Shown here: piece by piece, positions 15,852-25,626 of the stretch
How the letters are laid out: each line of letters starts with the position of its first letter
Position numbering within the stretch: position 1 is the stretch's first letter
NCBI GenBank assembly: GCA_025964695.1
Contig: JAOPYK010000007.1
Coordinates: forward strand, 25,864-89,863
Source of the DNA: Streptosporangiaceae bacterium
Lineage (GTDB): Bacteria; Actinomycetota; Actinomycetes; Streptosporangiales; Streptosporangiaceae
Direction of reading: 5' to 3'
DNA length: 64,000 nucleotides
Translations under genes and position numbers: made by a program
The notes under the pieces: generated by a model
What the model was told of the DNA's origin: nothing
Seen by the model: only the letters and a program-made list of their open reading frames with translations
Databases searched by the model: none

Positions 15852-16955
15852 TCAGGCGATCTTGTGGATCCAGCCGTGCGGGTCGGGCCGCGAGCCGTAC
15901 TGCACCCCGAGCAGTTCCTCGCGCAGCCGCATCGAGATCGGGCCGGGGGTGCCATCGCCGATCGTCCACTGCCTGCCACGACCCTTGACACCGCCGACGG
16001 GACTAATGATCGCTGCGGTGCCGCAGCCGAACACTTCGGTGATCTCACCGGAGGCGCAGCCCTCCTGCCACTCCTCGACGCTGATCCTGCCCTCCTCGAT
16101 CGGGATGCCGAGGCCGGGGGCGAGCGTCAGGAGCGAGTCACGGGTGATGCCGGGCAGCAGCGTCCCGGTCAGCGCCGGGGTCAGCAACCGTGCCCGGTCT
16201 CCAGAGCCGTAGACGAAGACCAGGTTCATGGAGCCGACCTCCTCGACCCAGCGGTGCTCGATCGCGTCCAGCCAGACCACCTGGTCACAGCCCTCCCGGA
16301 TGGCCTGCGCCTGGCCGGCGAAGGACGCGGCGTAGTTGCCGCCGGTCTTGGCCGCGCCAGTGCCGCCGAGAGCCGCCCGGGTGTAGTCGTCCGACAGCCA
16401 CACGGTGACCGGCTTGATCCCCTGCGGGTAGTACGACCCGGACGGGGACGCGATGACCATGAACAGGTAGTCCTGCGAGGGCCGCTGAACCCCCAGGGCC
16501 CGCGTGGTGGCGAACATGAACGGCCGCAGATAAAGGCTGTGCCCCTCCCGCGAGGGCACCCAGTCCTGGTCGGTGCGGACGAGCAGGTCGATCGCGGCGA
16601 CGAACAGCTCCTCGGGGATGGCGGGCATGGCCATCCGCTCGGCCGAGGCGTTCATCCGGGCCGCGTTCCGCTCCGGCCGGAAGGCGACGACCGAGCCGTC
16701 CTCCCTGCGGTAGGCCTTGAGCCCTTCGAAGAGCTCCTGCGCATAATGCAGGACCTGCGTGGCCGGGTCGAGGGAGATCGGCCCGTAGGGCTGAAGCCGG
16801 GCGTCCGTCCACCCCGAATCCGGCGAGTACCTGATCGTGATCATGTGATCCGTGAAGTACTGGCCCCACCCGGGATTGGCCAGGATGCCCTCCCGCTCCG
16901 TCTCCGGGACGCGGTGGTCGGAGAGCTGGATGTCGAAGTCGAACACGGTGCTCAT
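15852..16955 (-). CDS. ilvE: Branched-chain amino acid aminotransferase
   Basis: PLP enzyme catalysing the last transamination to Leu, Ile and Val. 367 residues, fold type IV. The PLP lysine lies in GTGAAKTGGNYAASF; other family blocks are YAQELFEGLKAYR, EGHSLYLRPFMFAT, EEVGSMNLVFVY and EVFGCGTAAIISPVG. ATG 16955 (MSTVFDFDIQLSDH) follows GGGAGAGG with a 7-base spacer; the upstream in-frame ATG overlaps that site. It lies between leuB and cimA in the same direction, but hairpins on both sides suggest a separate transcript. Confidence 0.95.
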   Translation of the reverse strand: MSTVFDFDIQLSDHRVPETEREGILANPGWGQYFTDHMITIRYSPDSGWTDARLQPYGPISLDPATQVLHYAQELFEGLKAYRREDGSVVAFRPERNAARMNASAERMAMPAIPEELFVAAIDLLVRTDQDWVPSREGHSLYLRPFMFATTRALGVQRPSQDYLFMVIASPSGSYYPQGIKPVTVWLSDDYTRAALGGTGAAKTGGNYAASFAGQAQAIREGCDQVVWLDAIEHRWVEEVGSMNLVFVYGSGDRARLLTPALTGTLLPGITRDSLLTLAPGLGIPIEEGRISVEEWQEGCASGEITEVFGCGTAAIISPVGGVKGRGRQWTIGDGTPGPISMRLREELLGVQYGSRPDPHGWIHKIA

Positions 16956-17042
16956 GTAAAGATCCTCTCCCGGATTCACCAGTACAAAAAGGTACCGGTG
17001 AATCCATTGTCGTCCTACGTCTGCGGATGGTCCCCCTCAAGA

Positions 17043-17075
17043 ACCACGGCGTACGCAGAACGGGCACGCCGTGGT
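17043..17075 (-). terminator. Terminator downstream of leuB
   Basis: ACCACGGCGT and ACGCCGTGGT, perfect 10-bp arms with a 13-base loop, beginning 40 bases past the leuB stop. Confidence 0.65.
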
Positions 17076-17114
17076 GACGTGCCCGGGAGTCCTGCCGATG
17101 GGCAGGGGCGCGTC

Positions 17115-18170
17115 CTAGCCGGCTACTCGCTTGGCGATGGCGTCGCCGATCTGGCCGGTGGAACGGGCCGGACCGCCCTGGCGGTCGACCAGGTCCTCGG
17201 CCACGGCGGCCTCGACCCGGCGGGCCGCCTCGGGCACGCCCAGATGGTCCAGCAGCATGGCGACGGAGAGGATCGTGGCGGTCGGGTCAGCCTTGGCCTG
17301 GCCCGCGATGTCGGGGGCGCTGCCGTGCACCGGCTCGAACATCGACGGCGCGGTCCGGTCGGGGTTGACATTGCCGCTGGCGGCCAGCCCGATGCCGCCC
17401 GCGATGGCGGCGCCGATGTCGGTGATGATGTCGCCGAAGAGGTTGTCGGTGACGACCACGTCGAAGCGCTGCGGCTGGTTGACGAAGAACATCGTCGCCG
17501 CGTCGACGTGGCAGTAGTCCGTGGTGACCTCGGGGAACTCGGCGCCGACCTGCTTGAGGAGGCGCTGGTAGAGCTCACCGGCGAAGGTCAGGACGTTGTC
17601 CTTGTGCACGAGGGTGAGCTTCCGGCGCGGCCGGGAGGCCGCCACCTCGAAGGCGTAGCGGATGACCCGCTCGACCCCGAAGGCGGTGTTGACGCTCTCC
17701 TGCGTGGCGACCTCGTACGGGGTGCCCTTCCGCACGACACCGCCCACGCCCGTGTAGGGCCCCTCGGTGCCCTCCCGGACGACGATCATGTCGATGTCGC
17801 CGGGGGCCACTCCGGCCAGCGGAGTCGCCACGCCGGGGAACAGCTTCACCGGCCGCAGGTTGACGTAGTGGTCCAGCTCGAACCGCAGCCGCAGCAGCAG
17901 CCCGCGCTCCAGCACACCGCTCGGCACGGTGGGGTCGCCGACGGCGCCCAGCAGGATGGCGTCGTGCGCCCGGATCTCCTCGAGCACCGAGTCCGGCAGC
18001 ACCTCCCCGGTCCGGTGCCAGCGGGCCGCGCCCAGGTCGTACGGGGTCTGCTCGATCGTCAGGTCGTACGACGGCGCGACGAGGTCCAGGACCTTGAGCC
18101 CCTCGGCGACGACCTCGGGACCGATGCCGTCACCGGCGACGACGGCGAGACGGATGCTACGGGAAGCCAT
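17115..18170 (-). CDS. leuB: 3-isopropylmalate dehydrogenase
   Basis: NAD-dependent oxidative decarboxylation of 3-isopropylmalate in leucine synthesis; family members also process 3-methylmalate after citramalate synthase, which fits the nearby cimA. 351 residues with [16 protein letters not shown] at the start, [19 protein letters not shown] (substrate arginines), TLVHKDNVL (catalytic lysine), [20 protein letters not shown] (metal aspartates) and [13 protein letters not shown]. The ATG at 18170 has AAGGTGAG upstream. leuA and leuCD are not in the window. Confidence 0.95.
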   Translation of the reverse strand: MASRSIRLAVVAGDGIGPEVVAEGLKVLDLVAPSYDLTIEQTPYDLGAARWHRTGEVLPDSVLEEIRAHDAILLGAVGDPTVPSGVLERGLLLRLRFELDHYVNLRPVKLFPGVATPLAGVAPGDIDMIVVREGTEGPYTGVGGVVRKGTPYEVATQESVNTAFGVERVIRYAFEVAASRPRRKLTLVHKDNVLTFAGELYQRLLKQVGAEFPEVTTDYCHVDAATMFFVNQPQRFDVVVTDNLFGDIITDIGAAIAGGIGLAASGNVNPDRTAPSMFEPVHGSAPDIAGQAKADPTATILSVAMLLDHLGVPEAARRVEAAVAEDLVDRQGGPARSTGQIGDAIAKRVAG

Positions 18171-18186
18171 GGCCTCACCTTATCGA

Positions 18187-18217
18187 GTGAATCTCACTTG
18201 GCGAAACGGGATCTCAC
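18187..18217 (-). promoter_or_regulatory. Direct repeats upstream of leuB
   Basis: GTGAATCTCAC (18187-18197, itself a short palindrome) and a second ATCTCAC (18211-18217) lie 20 bases apart, so they would face the same side of the helix. On the minus strand a -10-like GATAAG (18179-18184) lies just downstream. Possible regulator site; the protein is unknown. Confidence 0.4.
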
Positions 18218-18420
18218 ATGTCAGACATCCAATGCCGTGGTCAGACCCCGCCGGAGGAGCCACCCGGGCCAGTGTTCCGTGAAACTGGTCATGCTTTCAT
18301 CTCAGGATGTGAGAAAACTGCCACGGCGCGGGACAGTGACGTTACGGGCGGGTAGCGTCCGTGACGAGACGGCTACAGCATTGGTTCTCTGCCGCCACTT
18401 CTCACCGGAGCGTCCTTCCC

Positions 18421-18546
18421 ATGAATGACGAACACGCCTACACCCCGGCCGACGAGGCTCGGCTGGAGGCCGCGAAGGCCCTGCAGACCGCCCTGGACCG
18501 CCGGGACAGCGCGTCGCCGCCGGAGAGCCGCCCGGCCTCCAGATAA
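18421..18546 (+). CDS. Small hypothetical protein (41 residues)
   Basis: Begins MNDEHAYTPADEARLEAAKA, one predicted amphipathic helix followed by a Ser/Pro/Arg-rich tail. 37 of 41 codons end in G or C, which supports a real gene; a GGAG lies 10 bases upstream of the ATG. It precedes the ROK regulator by 82 bases. Function unknown. Confidence 0.5.
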   Translation: MNDEHAYTPADEARLEAAKALQTALDRRDSASPPESRPASR

Positions 18547-18628
18547 CCGATTCGTTCGAGATCGTCCCCGCCGCGCGGCACCGCCGCGTGATATGCAAAC
18601 CTCTGTGCAGGTAACGGGGGAGGATCGC

Positions 18629-19840
18629 GTGGGGCTCGACAAGCCGACTGCGAGCACGACGAGCGTGCTGCGCGTGATCAATGAGCGGGCGGTCTACGAG
18701 CAGATCAGGCTGAACGGCCCGGTGTCCCGGCCCGAAGTGGCCAAGGCGACCGGACTCTCCAAGCCGACGATCTCCCTGGCCTTGGCCGACCTGGAGAAGG
18801 TGGGGCTGGTGCGCACCGTGGGTCACCGCACCGGCGGCGCCGGCCGGGCGGCCGTCCTGTACGAGATCCATCCTGAGGCGGGATGGGTCCTCGGCATCGA
18901 CATCGGCCGCGAATGGGTACGGGCCGCACTCGCCAACCTGACCGGTGAGGTCGTGGTACGCCGCGACGTGCGTTCGCAGGCGGCGAACGCCAGTGCCCTG
19001 ATCGACCAGCTCGAGGGACTCGTCGTCGAACTGGCCACCGAGGCCGGTATCAAGACGGCCGACGTCACCTACATCGTGGTCGGTACTCCGGGCGTGCACG
19101 ACACCGAGAACCGGCGGCTGCACCTGGCGCCGAACCTGCCGGGATGGCATCGGCCGGGAGTTACCACCCGGCTGGCCGAGCGGCTGCCCAGCGAGTTCGT
19201 CATCGAGAACGACATCGCGCTCGCCGCGCTGGGCGAGCAGGCCTACGGTCTCGGCGCCGGGGTCGCCGACTTCGTCTACTTCTCCATCGGCACCGGGGTC
19301 GGCATGGGCATCATCCTGGGCGGACGGCTCTACCGGGGCGCCAGCGGGGCGGCCGGCGAGGTCGCGTTCCTGCCGCTCGGCGAGTCCGACCCGCTCACCA
19401 GCGCCCCCGGAGCCCAGCGGCACGGCATGCTGGAGAGTGTCCTGTCCGCCTCCGGCGTGGTGGCCACCGCGCGCCGTTACGGGATGACCGGCAGGCTGAC
19501 CCCGGAGAAGGTGTGGGACGCGGCCCGGGCCGGTGACCCCGCGGCCGTGCAGGCGGTGGGGTACGAGGCGGGCAACGTCAGCCGGGCACTGGCCAGCGTC
19601 ACCGCGATCCTCGACCCGCAACTCGTGGTGATCGGCGGCGGGCTGGGCCGGCACGGCGAGGACGTGCTGCTCGAGGTCGTCCGCGACCAGCTCGAGACCA
19701 TGACCCCGCTGAACGCGCCGCCCATCGAGGTGTCGACGCTCGGCCGGGAGGCGGTGGTGCTGGGCGCCCTGGCGATCGGGCTGACCACCACCCGGGAGAT
19801 CGTGTTCAACCGGGCCGTCGCCGAACCCGCCGTGAGCTGA
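18629..19840 (+). CDS. ROK-family transcriptional regulator
   Basis: 403 residues. N-terminal winged helix: INERAVYEQIRLNGPVSRPE and VAKATGLSKPTISLALADLE. The ROK sugar-kinase-like domain follows with GIDIGREWVRAALANLTG, VGTPGVHDTENRRLHLAPNL, ENDIALAALGEQAYG and FSIGTGVGMGIILGGRLYRG. The zinc-binding cysteine cluster usual in ROK proteins (GHxxx..CxCGxxGCxE) is absent; the region reads APGAQRHGMLESVLS. It may therefore not bind sugars in the standard way. GTG 18629 is chosen because GGGGAGG ends 5 bases upstream. The next gene follows after 4 bases. Confidence 0.9.
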   Translation: MGLDKPTASTTSVLRVINERAVYEQIRLNGPVSRPEVAKATGLSKPTISLALADLEKVGLVRTVGHRTGGAGRAAVLYEIHPEAGWVLGIDIGREWVRAALANLTGEVVVRRDVRSQAANASALIDQLEGLVVELATEAGIKTADVTYIVVGTPGVHDTENRRLHLAPNLPGWHRPGVTTRLAERLPSEFVIENDIALAALGEQAYGLGAGVADFVYFSIGTGVGMGIILGGRLYRGASGAAGEVAFLPLGESDPLTSAPGAQRHGMLESVLSASGVVATARRYGMTGRLTPEKVWDAARAGDPAAVQAVGYEAGNVSRALASVTAILDPQLVVIGGGLGRHGEDVLLEVVRDQLETMTPLNAPPIEVSTLGREAVVLGALAIGLTTTREIVFNRAVAEPAVS

Positions 19841-19844
19841 CCTC

Positions 19845-20588
19845 ATGCCCGATCCGGTGACGCGGGCACTGGCGGAGGTCGCGGAGCTGGGGCCGTTCTT
19901 CGCCATCGCGACCGATCCCGCCGAGGAGGCGGACCCCACCTGGCGGCGGCTCGACACGCTCGGCACGGCGGATCTCGGCGGCCTGATCGCCGCCTACGCG
20001 CACCGGCTGGGCGGTGTGGAGCACCGGGTCGCGGCCTCGATCCTCTTCCAGGGACTGGCCGCCCGGCTCTGGTCGCCGGTGGTCGCCTGCGCGGCCGGGT
20101 ACGGAGTCGTACCCGACCTCACCGGGCTGCACTGGCGCTGGGCACCGGGCACGCCTATCGCGCTCTGGCTGGCCGACCCTGGCGGTGTGGCCGCCACAGA
20201 CCCTGCCGCGGTTCCTGCCGCGGTTCCTGCCGCGCTTCCTGCCGCCGTCCATGCCGTCGTGGTGGGCGGCCGGCTGCGCCCGCTGCGTGAGGTCTTCGGC
20301 GCCGTGGTGAAACTGGCGGACGGGCTGATGTGGGGTAACGCGGCGTCCGCGCTGGCGGGCACCCTGCGTGCCGGGTCCATGCGACCGGAACTCGCCGGGC
20401 CCGTCACCCGGCTGGTGCGGGCTCTGCTCACCATGGAGCCGCTGGCCGGCACCGGCGATTTCACCGGAGGCCTGTCCGGCGAGGTCCTACGGCCGGAGGC
20501 GTTCCGGCGGCGCAGCTGCTGTCTCTACTACCGGGTTCCGCCCGGCGGCGGCCTGTGCGGCGACTGCGCCCTGCTCCCCCGCGCCTAG
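19845..20588 (+). CDS. FhuF-like (2Fe-2S) ferric-siderophore reductase-type protein
   Basis: 247 residues. The C-terminus RRRSCCLYYRVPPGGGLCGD followed by CALLPR carries the CC-x10-C-x2-C ligand set of the FhuF 2Fe-2S domain, used to reduce ferric siderophores in the cytoplasm. The middle (HRVAASILFQGLAARLWSPVV) matches the helical part of the family. An in-frame 12-bp tandem repeat (20202-20249) inserts a PAAVPAAVPAALPAAV stretch near residue 125. No siderophore genes are nearby; it follows the ROK gene by 4 bases and is probably cotranscribed with it. Confidence 0.8.
   Translation: MPDPVTRALAEVAELGPFFAIATDPAEEADPTWRRLDTLGTADLGGLIAAYAHRLGGVEHRVAASILFQGLAARLWSPVVACAAGYGVVPDLTGLHWRWAPGTPIALWLADPGGVAATDPAAVPAAVPAALPAAVHAVVVGGRLRPLREVFGAVVKLADGLMWGNAASALAGTLRAGSMRPELAGPVTRLVRALLTMEPLAGTGDFTGGLSGEVLRPEAFRRRSCCLYYRVPPGGGLCGDCALLPRA
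20202..20249 (+). repeat. 12-bp tandem repeat inside the FhuF-like gene
   Basis: Four units of CCTGCCGCGGTT with minor changes, in frame, encoding PAAV/PAAL. Confidence 0.85.
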
Positions 20589-20834
20589 TGCGGCACCGGA
20601 ACGGCAGCGCACATCACCGCCTCCACCGGCGCGGTCACCATCCCGCTCAGCCGGCTGGAGATGGCCGGACCGACGCCGCCCGCTCTGATGCGGGATTTCT
20701 GGCGGTAGGCGGCCGACGCCTGAAGCCGGGCGTGGTGCCGGGCAGGGCACGGCGGCGAGACCTCTCCGCCATGACGGAGCAGGCCGGACAGGCCCTGGAA
20801 CCGCGGCCTTGAAACAGGTCCGGAAAGGCGCCGA

Positions 20835-22424
20835 TCAGGCGTCGAGGTCGATCCGGCGGGCCATGTCCGCGCCGATCGCGCCGGAAATGGCGTCGAGCAC
20901 CTCCGGGGTGATCGCGGAGTCGACGGTCAGCGCGGTCAGCGCGGTGCCGCCCTTGGTGTTCCGGCCGACCTGCATGCCCGCGATGTTGATGTTGAGGTCG
21001 CCGAGCAGCTTGCCGACGACACCGACGACACCGGGCCGGTCCACATAACCGAAGACGGCCATGTGCTCGGCCGGCACCAGCTCCATGTCGTAGCCGTTGA
21101 TCTCGACGATGCGCTCGTGGTGCCGGGGCCCGCTGAGCGTGCCGGACACCGAGACGATGGAGCCGTCGGCCATGGTGCCCTTGACCGTGACCAGGTTGCG
21201 CCAGTCGGGGCTGTCCTCGCTGGTGGTCAGGGTGACCTCGACGCCCCGGTCGCGGGCCAGCAGCGGAGCGTTGACGAAGGTCACCGACTCCTCGATGACG
21301 TCGGCGAAGACCCCCTTGAGCGCCGCCAGCTCGAGCACCTTGACGTCATGGTGGGTGATCTCGCCGCGGACGACGACGTCGAGCCGGACCGGTACCCCGC
21401 CGGCGAGCGCGGTGAAGATCCGGCCGAGCTTCTCGGCCAGTGGCAGCCCCGGCTTGACGTCCTCGGCGACCGCGCCGCCCTGCACGTTGACCGCGTCGGG
21501 CACGAACTCCCCGGACAGTGCCAGCTTGACCGACTTGGCGACCTGGGTGCCGGCCTTCTCCTGCGCCTCATGGGTGCTGGCGCCCAGGTGCGGGGTGACC
21601 ACGATGTTGTCGTGGTGGAACAGCGGGCTGTCGGTGCACGGCTCGGTGGTGAACACGTCGATGCCCGCGCCCGCGATCCGGCCGTCCTTGAGCGCCAGGT
21701 CCAGGGCGTCCTCGTCCACGATGCCGCCGCGGGCGGCGTTGACGATGCGCACGCTCGGCTTGACCTCGTGCAGCTCCTTGTCGCCGATGAGGCCGAGGGT
21801 CTCCGGCGTCTTCGGCAGGTGCACGGAGATGAAGTCGCTCTCGCGGAGCAGCTCCTCCAGGGAGACCATCCGGACGCCCAGCTGGGCGGCGCGGGCGGCC
21901 TGGACGTACGGGTCGAAGGCGATGATCTCCATGTCGAAGGCGACCAGGCGCTGCGCGACCAGGACGCCGATGCGGCCCAGGCCGAGCAGGCCGGCGACCT
22001 TGCCCTGAAGCTCCACGCCGGTGTACTTCGAGCGCTTCCACTCACCTTGCTTGAGCGCGGCGTGGCCCTGTGGCACGTTCCGGGCGGTGGCCAGCAGCAG
22101 CGCGATGGCGTGCTCGGCGGCCGTGACGATGTTGGAGGTCGGCGCGTTCACGACCATGACACCGGCCTTGGTGGCGGCTTCCACGTCGACGTTGTCGAGG
22201 CCGACGCCGGCGCGGGCCACGACCCGCAGCTTGCGGGCGTGCTCGAACACCTCGGCGCTGACCTTGGTGGCACTGCGGACGATCAGGGCGTCCACATCGA
22301 CGACGGCGGGCAGGAGCAGTGCGCGGTCCGCACCCTCGACGTACCGCACCTCGAAGTCGGATTCGAGAACCGCGATACCGGCCGGGGACAGTTCTTCAGC
22401 AACGAGGACGACAGGCTTGCTCAA
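20835..22424 (-). CDS. serA: D-3-phosphoglycerate dehydrogenase, long ACT-containing type
   Basis: First step of serine synthesis: NAD-dependent oxidation of 3-phosphoglycerate. 529 residues, the mycobacterial-type architecture: catalytic domain split by the NAD domain (GLLGLGRIGVLVAQRL), NAARGGIVDEDAL with the catalytic arginine, TPHLGASTHEAQEKAG with the catalytic histidine, then the intervening domain and a C-terminal ACT domain (from GYDMELVPAEHMAVFGYVDR) that binds serine. The start is a TTG at 22424 (encoding MSKPVVLVAEEL), preceded by GAAGGA; no ATG or GTG fits. It lies upstream of the leu/cim genes with ROK and FhuF genes between. Confidence 0.95.
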   Translation of the reverse strand: MSKPVVLVAEELSPAGIAVLESDFEVRYVEGADRALLLPAVVDVDALIVRSATKVSAEVFEHARKLRVVARAGVGLDNVDVEAATKAGVMVVNAPTSNIVTAAEHAIALLLATARNVPQGHAALKQGEWKRSKYTGVELQGKVAGLLGLGRIGVLVAQRLVAFDMEIIAFDPYVQAARAAQLGVRMVSLEELLRESDFISVHLPKTPETLGLIGDKELHEVKPSVRIVNAARGGIVDEDALDLALKDGRIAGAGIDVFTTEPCTDSPLFHHDNIVVTPHLGASTHEAQEKAGTQVAKSVKLALSGEFVPDAVNVQGGAVAEDVKPGLPLAEKLGRIFTALAGGVPVRLDVVVRGEITHHDVKVLELAALKGVFADVIEESVTFVNAPLLARDRGVEVTLTTSEDSPDWRNLVTVKGTMADGSIVSVSGTLSGPRHHERIVEINGYDMELVPAEHMAVFGYVDRPGVVGVVGKLLGDLNINIAGMQVGRNTKGGTALTALTVDSAITPEVLDAISGAIGADMARRIDLDA

Positions 22425-22425
22425 C

Positions 22426-22440
22426 AGAAGGATTCCTTCT
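22426..22440 (-). promoter_or_regulatory. Palindrome containing the serA ribosome-binding site
   Basis: AGAAGGATTCCTTCT is a perfect 7-bp-arm palindrome with a single central base, ending one base before the TTG start. The minus-strand copy contains the GAAGGA ribosome site, so it may act as an operator or a translational switch. Confidence 0.4.
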
Positions 22441-22540
22441 TTGCTGGGAATGTGTGCTGGTAGAGCCGCGAGTCACCTCCTCGTGCCCTCGCCCACAACG
22501 AGTCTATCCCCGCGAGTCCGGCACCCTGACGCCATCCCGG

Positions 22541-23074
22541 TCATCGTCCGGAATGACCAGATTCAAGCCTGGTGAGCATGACTTCCTCGCAGTGGTCCAG
22601 CCAGCGGACCTCCGCCTCCGCCTGGAAGATCATCGATTCCAGGACGAGCCGCCACGCCCGATCGTCCGGAGGGGCGTCGGACCTGAGCCGGGCCATGTCC
22701 TGAAGAGAACGCAGCGTCGCCCTCCGCTGGGTCTGGAGGACCTCGCGCACGTCCACGCCGGGCGAGGTGACCGCCAGCGCCAGCTTGACCGCGAGCTCGT
22801 CCCGGGGCCGGTCGGAGCGTGCCACCGGCGTGCCGAACCAGCGCAGCGCCTCATCCTCGCCGGCGGCGGTGATCCGGTAGGTGAACCGGCCCTCGTCGTC
22901 GGCGCCGACCCGGACGGCCAGGCCGTCCCGCTCCAGCCGGTTCAACGTTGAGTAAACCTGCCCGATGTTGAGCGGCCAGGTGGCGCCGGTGGAAGACTCG
23001 AACTCAGCACGCAACTGATAGCCGTAGCGCGGCCCCTGGGCGAGCAGGGCCAGCAGGCCGTGACGGATCGACAT
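22541..23074 (-). CDS. PadR-family transcriptional regulator
   Basis: 177 residues. N-terminal winged helix MSIRHGLLALLAQGPRYGYQ, LNIGQVYSTLNRLERDGLAV and the wing EGRFTYRITAAGEDEALRWF; a C-terminal helical dimerisation domain follows (about 95-175). PadR proteins repress detoxification or efflux genes in response to aromatic or antibiotic ligands. ATG 23074 is chosen at the conserved N-terminus; an upstream extension runs through the operator repeats. Two identical sites at 23090-23121 suggest it regulates itself. No obvious efflux target is adjacent; the diverging gene at 23260 is the nearest candidate. Confidence 0.88.
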   Translation of the reverse strand: MSIRHGLLALLAQGPRYGYQLRAEFESSTGATWPLNIGQVYSTLNRLERDGLAVRVGADDEGRFTYRITAAGEDEALRWFGTPVARSDRPRDELAVKLALAVTSPGVDVREVLQTQRRATLRSLQDMARLRSDAPPDDRAWRLVLESMIFQAEAEVRWLDHCEEVMLTRLESGHSGR

Positions 23075-23089
23075 GCCAACGAAGTCTGC

Positions 23090-23121
23090 ATACCGCGTAT
23101 CCCTCGCGCAATACCGCGTAT
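23090..23121 (-). promoter_or_regulatory. Paired operator sites upstream of padR
   Basis: The 11-mer ATACCGCGTAT occurs exactly twice, at 23090-23100 and 23111-23121, 21 bases (two helical turns) apart. Each has 4-bp inverted arms ATAC/GTAT. Position, 16 bases above the start codon, suits autorepression. Confidence 0.65.
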
Positions 23122-23259
23122 GCATGATCCACGACACGCGGGGGCCGGCGTTCACTCTGAGTGACCAGCATGAGCCTTAACGTGGCTCCGTACCCCGGCC
23201 ACCCCGCCACCAGGCCAGGACAGCGCAGCTCCATCCCGATCCCGCCCCAGGAGAGCCCG

Positions 23260-24012
23260 ATGACGCAGCCAGAGGTGAGCGTCCTGCAGGACGTCCTGCG
23301 CTTGTACGACCACCGTTTCCTCGAACTGGCCGACGACCAGCGCCGCCGGCTCGTCATCGGGACCCGGCACGTGCTCGGCGAGCGGCTGGCGGACGAGGTG
23401 CGCGCCGCCCTGCCCGCCTCCTACCGGCTGCGCGCCTTCTGTATCCAGCGCGGCCTGCACGAGGAGCTGGAACGGCTGATCCGTGAGGAGACCGAGGGCC
23501 ACCGGGCGGGCGCCGTCGTGGTGGGCGGACGGGTGTACGCCATGTACCCGTACCTGCGGGGCGTGCCCAGGCACGACGCCGACATCACCGACGAGGTCCG
23601 TGCCGAGCATCGGCTGGACGGCCTGAGCTGGGCGGGCGACCGCGTACGGCTGCAGGGGCAGGCCGCCATCGGGCAGGTGGCGGCCCGCGAGGTGGCGGTG
23701 GAGGTGATCCTCCGCGAACGTACGCAGGCGCATGAGCGGCGGTTCGGCGCCTCCCCGCATGGCTCCGGCTTCGAGGCCCTCATCGACCCCGCCGAGCTGG
23801 GCCCGGGGCACTGGGACGTTCACCTGGCCGTCGGGACCTTCGGGCTGACCAGGGAGGCCGCGTTCGGTGCCGTACGGGACGCACGGCTCAAGACCGGCCC
23901 CCGGGAACGGGCCGGCGTCATCGTGTACTTCGGCGAGCGCGGCGACCTGGCCATCGAGATCCCGGGCACGCCCGGCAGACCCGGCCTGCTGCGCCGCCTC
24001 CTGCGACGTTGA
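23260..24012 (+). CDS. Conserved hypothetical protein, 250 residues
   Basis: Not confidently recognised. ATG 23260 (MTQPEVSVLQDVLRLYDHRF) follows AGGAGA with 5-base spacing. The first 85 residues are helical (LRLYDHRFLELADDQRRRLV, LRAFCIQRGLHEELERLIRE). The rest is rich in beta strands, with two similar-looking segments (RLQGQAAIGQVAAREVAVEV and GPGHWDVHLAVGTFGLTREA). The pattern recalls accessory C-terminal domains of actinomycete family-2 glycosyltransferases, but no transferase domain is present; this is a weak impression. Basic C-terminal tail GRPGLLRRLLRR. It diverges from padR. Confidence 0.6.
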   Translation: MTQPEVSVLQDVLRLYDHRFLELADDQRRRLVIGTRHVLGERLADEVRAALPASYRLRAFCIQRGLHEELERLIREETEGHRAGAVVVGGRVYAMYPYLRGVPRHDADITDEVRAEHRLDGLSWAGDRVRLQGQAAIGQVAAREVAVEVILRERTQAHERRFGASPHGSGFEALIDPAELGPGHWDVHLAVGTFGLTREAAFGAVRDARLKTGPRERAGVIVYFGERGDLAIEIPGTPGRPGLLRRLLRR

Positions 24013-24047
24013 GGTGGCCGGCCCTCCCAAGGGAGTGACCGGCCACC
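24013..24047. terminator. Bidirectional terminator between the hypothetical gene and ilvC
   Basis: GGTGGCCGG (24013-24021) and CCGGCCACC (24039-24047) with an inner CTCCC/GGGAG pair form a strong stem between two converging genes. Confidence 0.75.
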
Positions 24048-24068
24048 CCATGCGGGCGTCCAGGCGGC

Positions 24069-25073
<1,005 letters not shown>

Positions 25074-25099
25074 TCAGTGAGTTCGGAGTGGAGTTTCGG

Positions 25100-25624
25100 T
25101 CAGGCGCTGCGCTCGAGCGCGCGCAGCGAACGGTCGGTGATGGAACGGGCACCACGGCCGATGGCCACCATGCCCGACTGCACCAGTTCCTTGATACCGA
25201 ATGGCTCGAGCACCCGGATGAGTGCCTCCAGCTTGTCCTTGCTCCCGGTCGCCTCGATGGTGACGGCGTCGGGAGCGACATCAACGACCTTGGCCCGGAA
25301 GAGCTGGACGGTCTCCAGCACCTGTGACCGGGTCTCGGCGTCGGCACGCACCTTGACGAGCAGCAGTTCGCGCTGTACGGCCGACGACGGATCGAGCTCG
25401 ACGATCTTCAGGACGTTGATCAGCTTGTTGAGCTGCTTGGTGACCTGCTCGAGGGGCAGGTCCTCGACGTTGACCACGATCGTCATCCGGGAGATCTCCG
25501 GATGCTCCGTCGGGCCGACGGCGAGCGAGTCGATGTTGAACCCACGGCGGGAGAACAGCCCGGCGATGCGGGCGAGCACACCCGGTTTGTTCTCGACGAG
25601 CACCGAGAGAGTATGGCGGCTCAT
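25100..25624 (-). CDS. ilvN: Acetolactate synthase small (regulatory) subunit
   Basis: Valine-sensing partner of IlvB. 174 residues: N-terminal ACT domain MSRHTLSVLVENKPGVLARI with the valine-loop IAGLFSRRGFNIDSLAVGPT, then the C-terminal domain (LLLVKVRADAETRSQVLETV). Start ATG 25624 is 2 bases after the ilvB stop, implying translational coupling. Confidence 0.96.
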   Translation of the reverse strand: MSRHTLSVLVENKPGVLARIAGLFSRRGFNIDSLAVGPTEHPEISRMTIVVNVEDLPLEQVTKQLNKLINVLKIVELDPSSAVQRELLLVKVRADAETRSQVLETVQLFRAKVVDVAPDAVTIEATGSKDKLEALIRVLEPFGIKELVQSGMVAIGRGARSITDRSLRALERSA

Positions 25625-25626
25625 GG

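Noticed and set aside
15675..18428. Long plus-strand open frame of 917 codons
   Set aside because: It runs antisense through ilvE and leuB, which have complete catalytic motifs. Long antisense frames are expected at this GC content.
20589..20834. Continuation of the FhuF-like frame past its stop (ending MRDFWR)
   Set aside because: The frame is open for about 37 codons after the TAG but has no start, and the FhuF-like protein is complete with its four cysteines.
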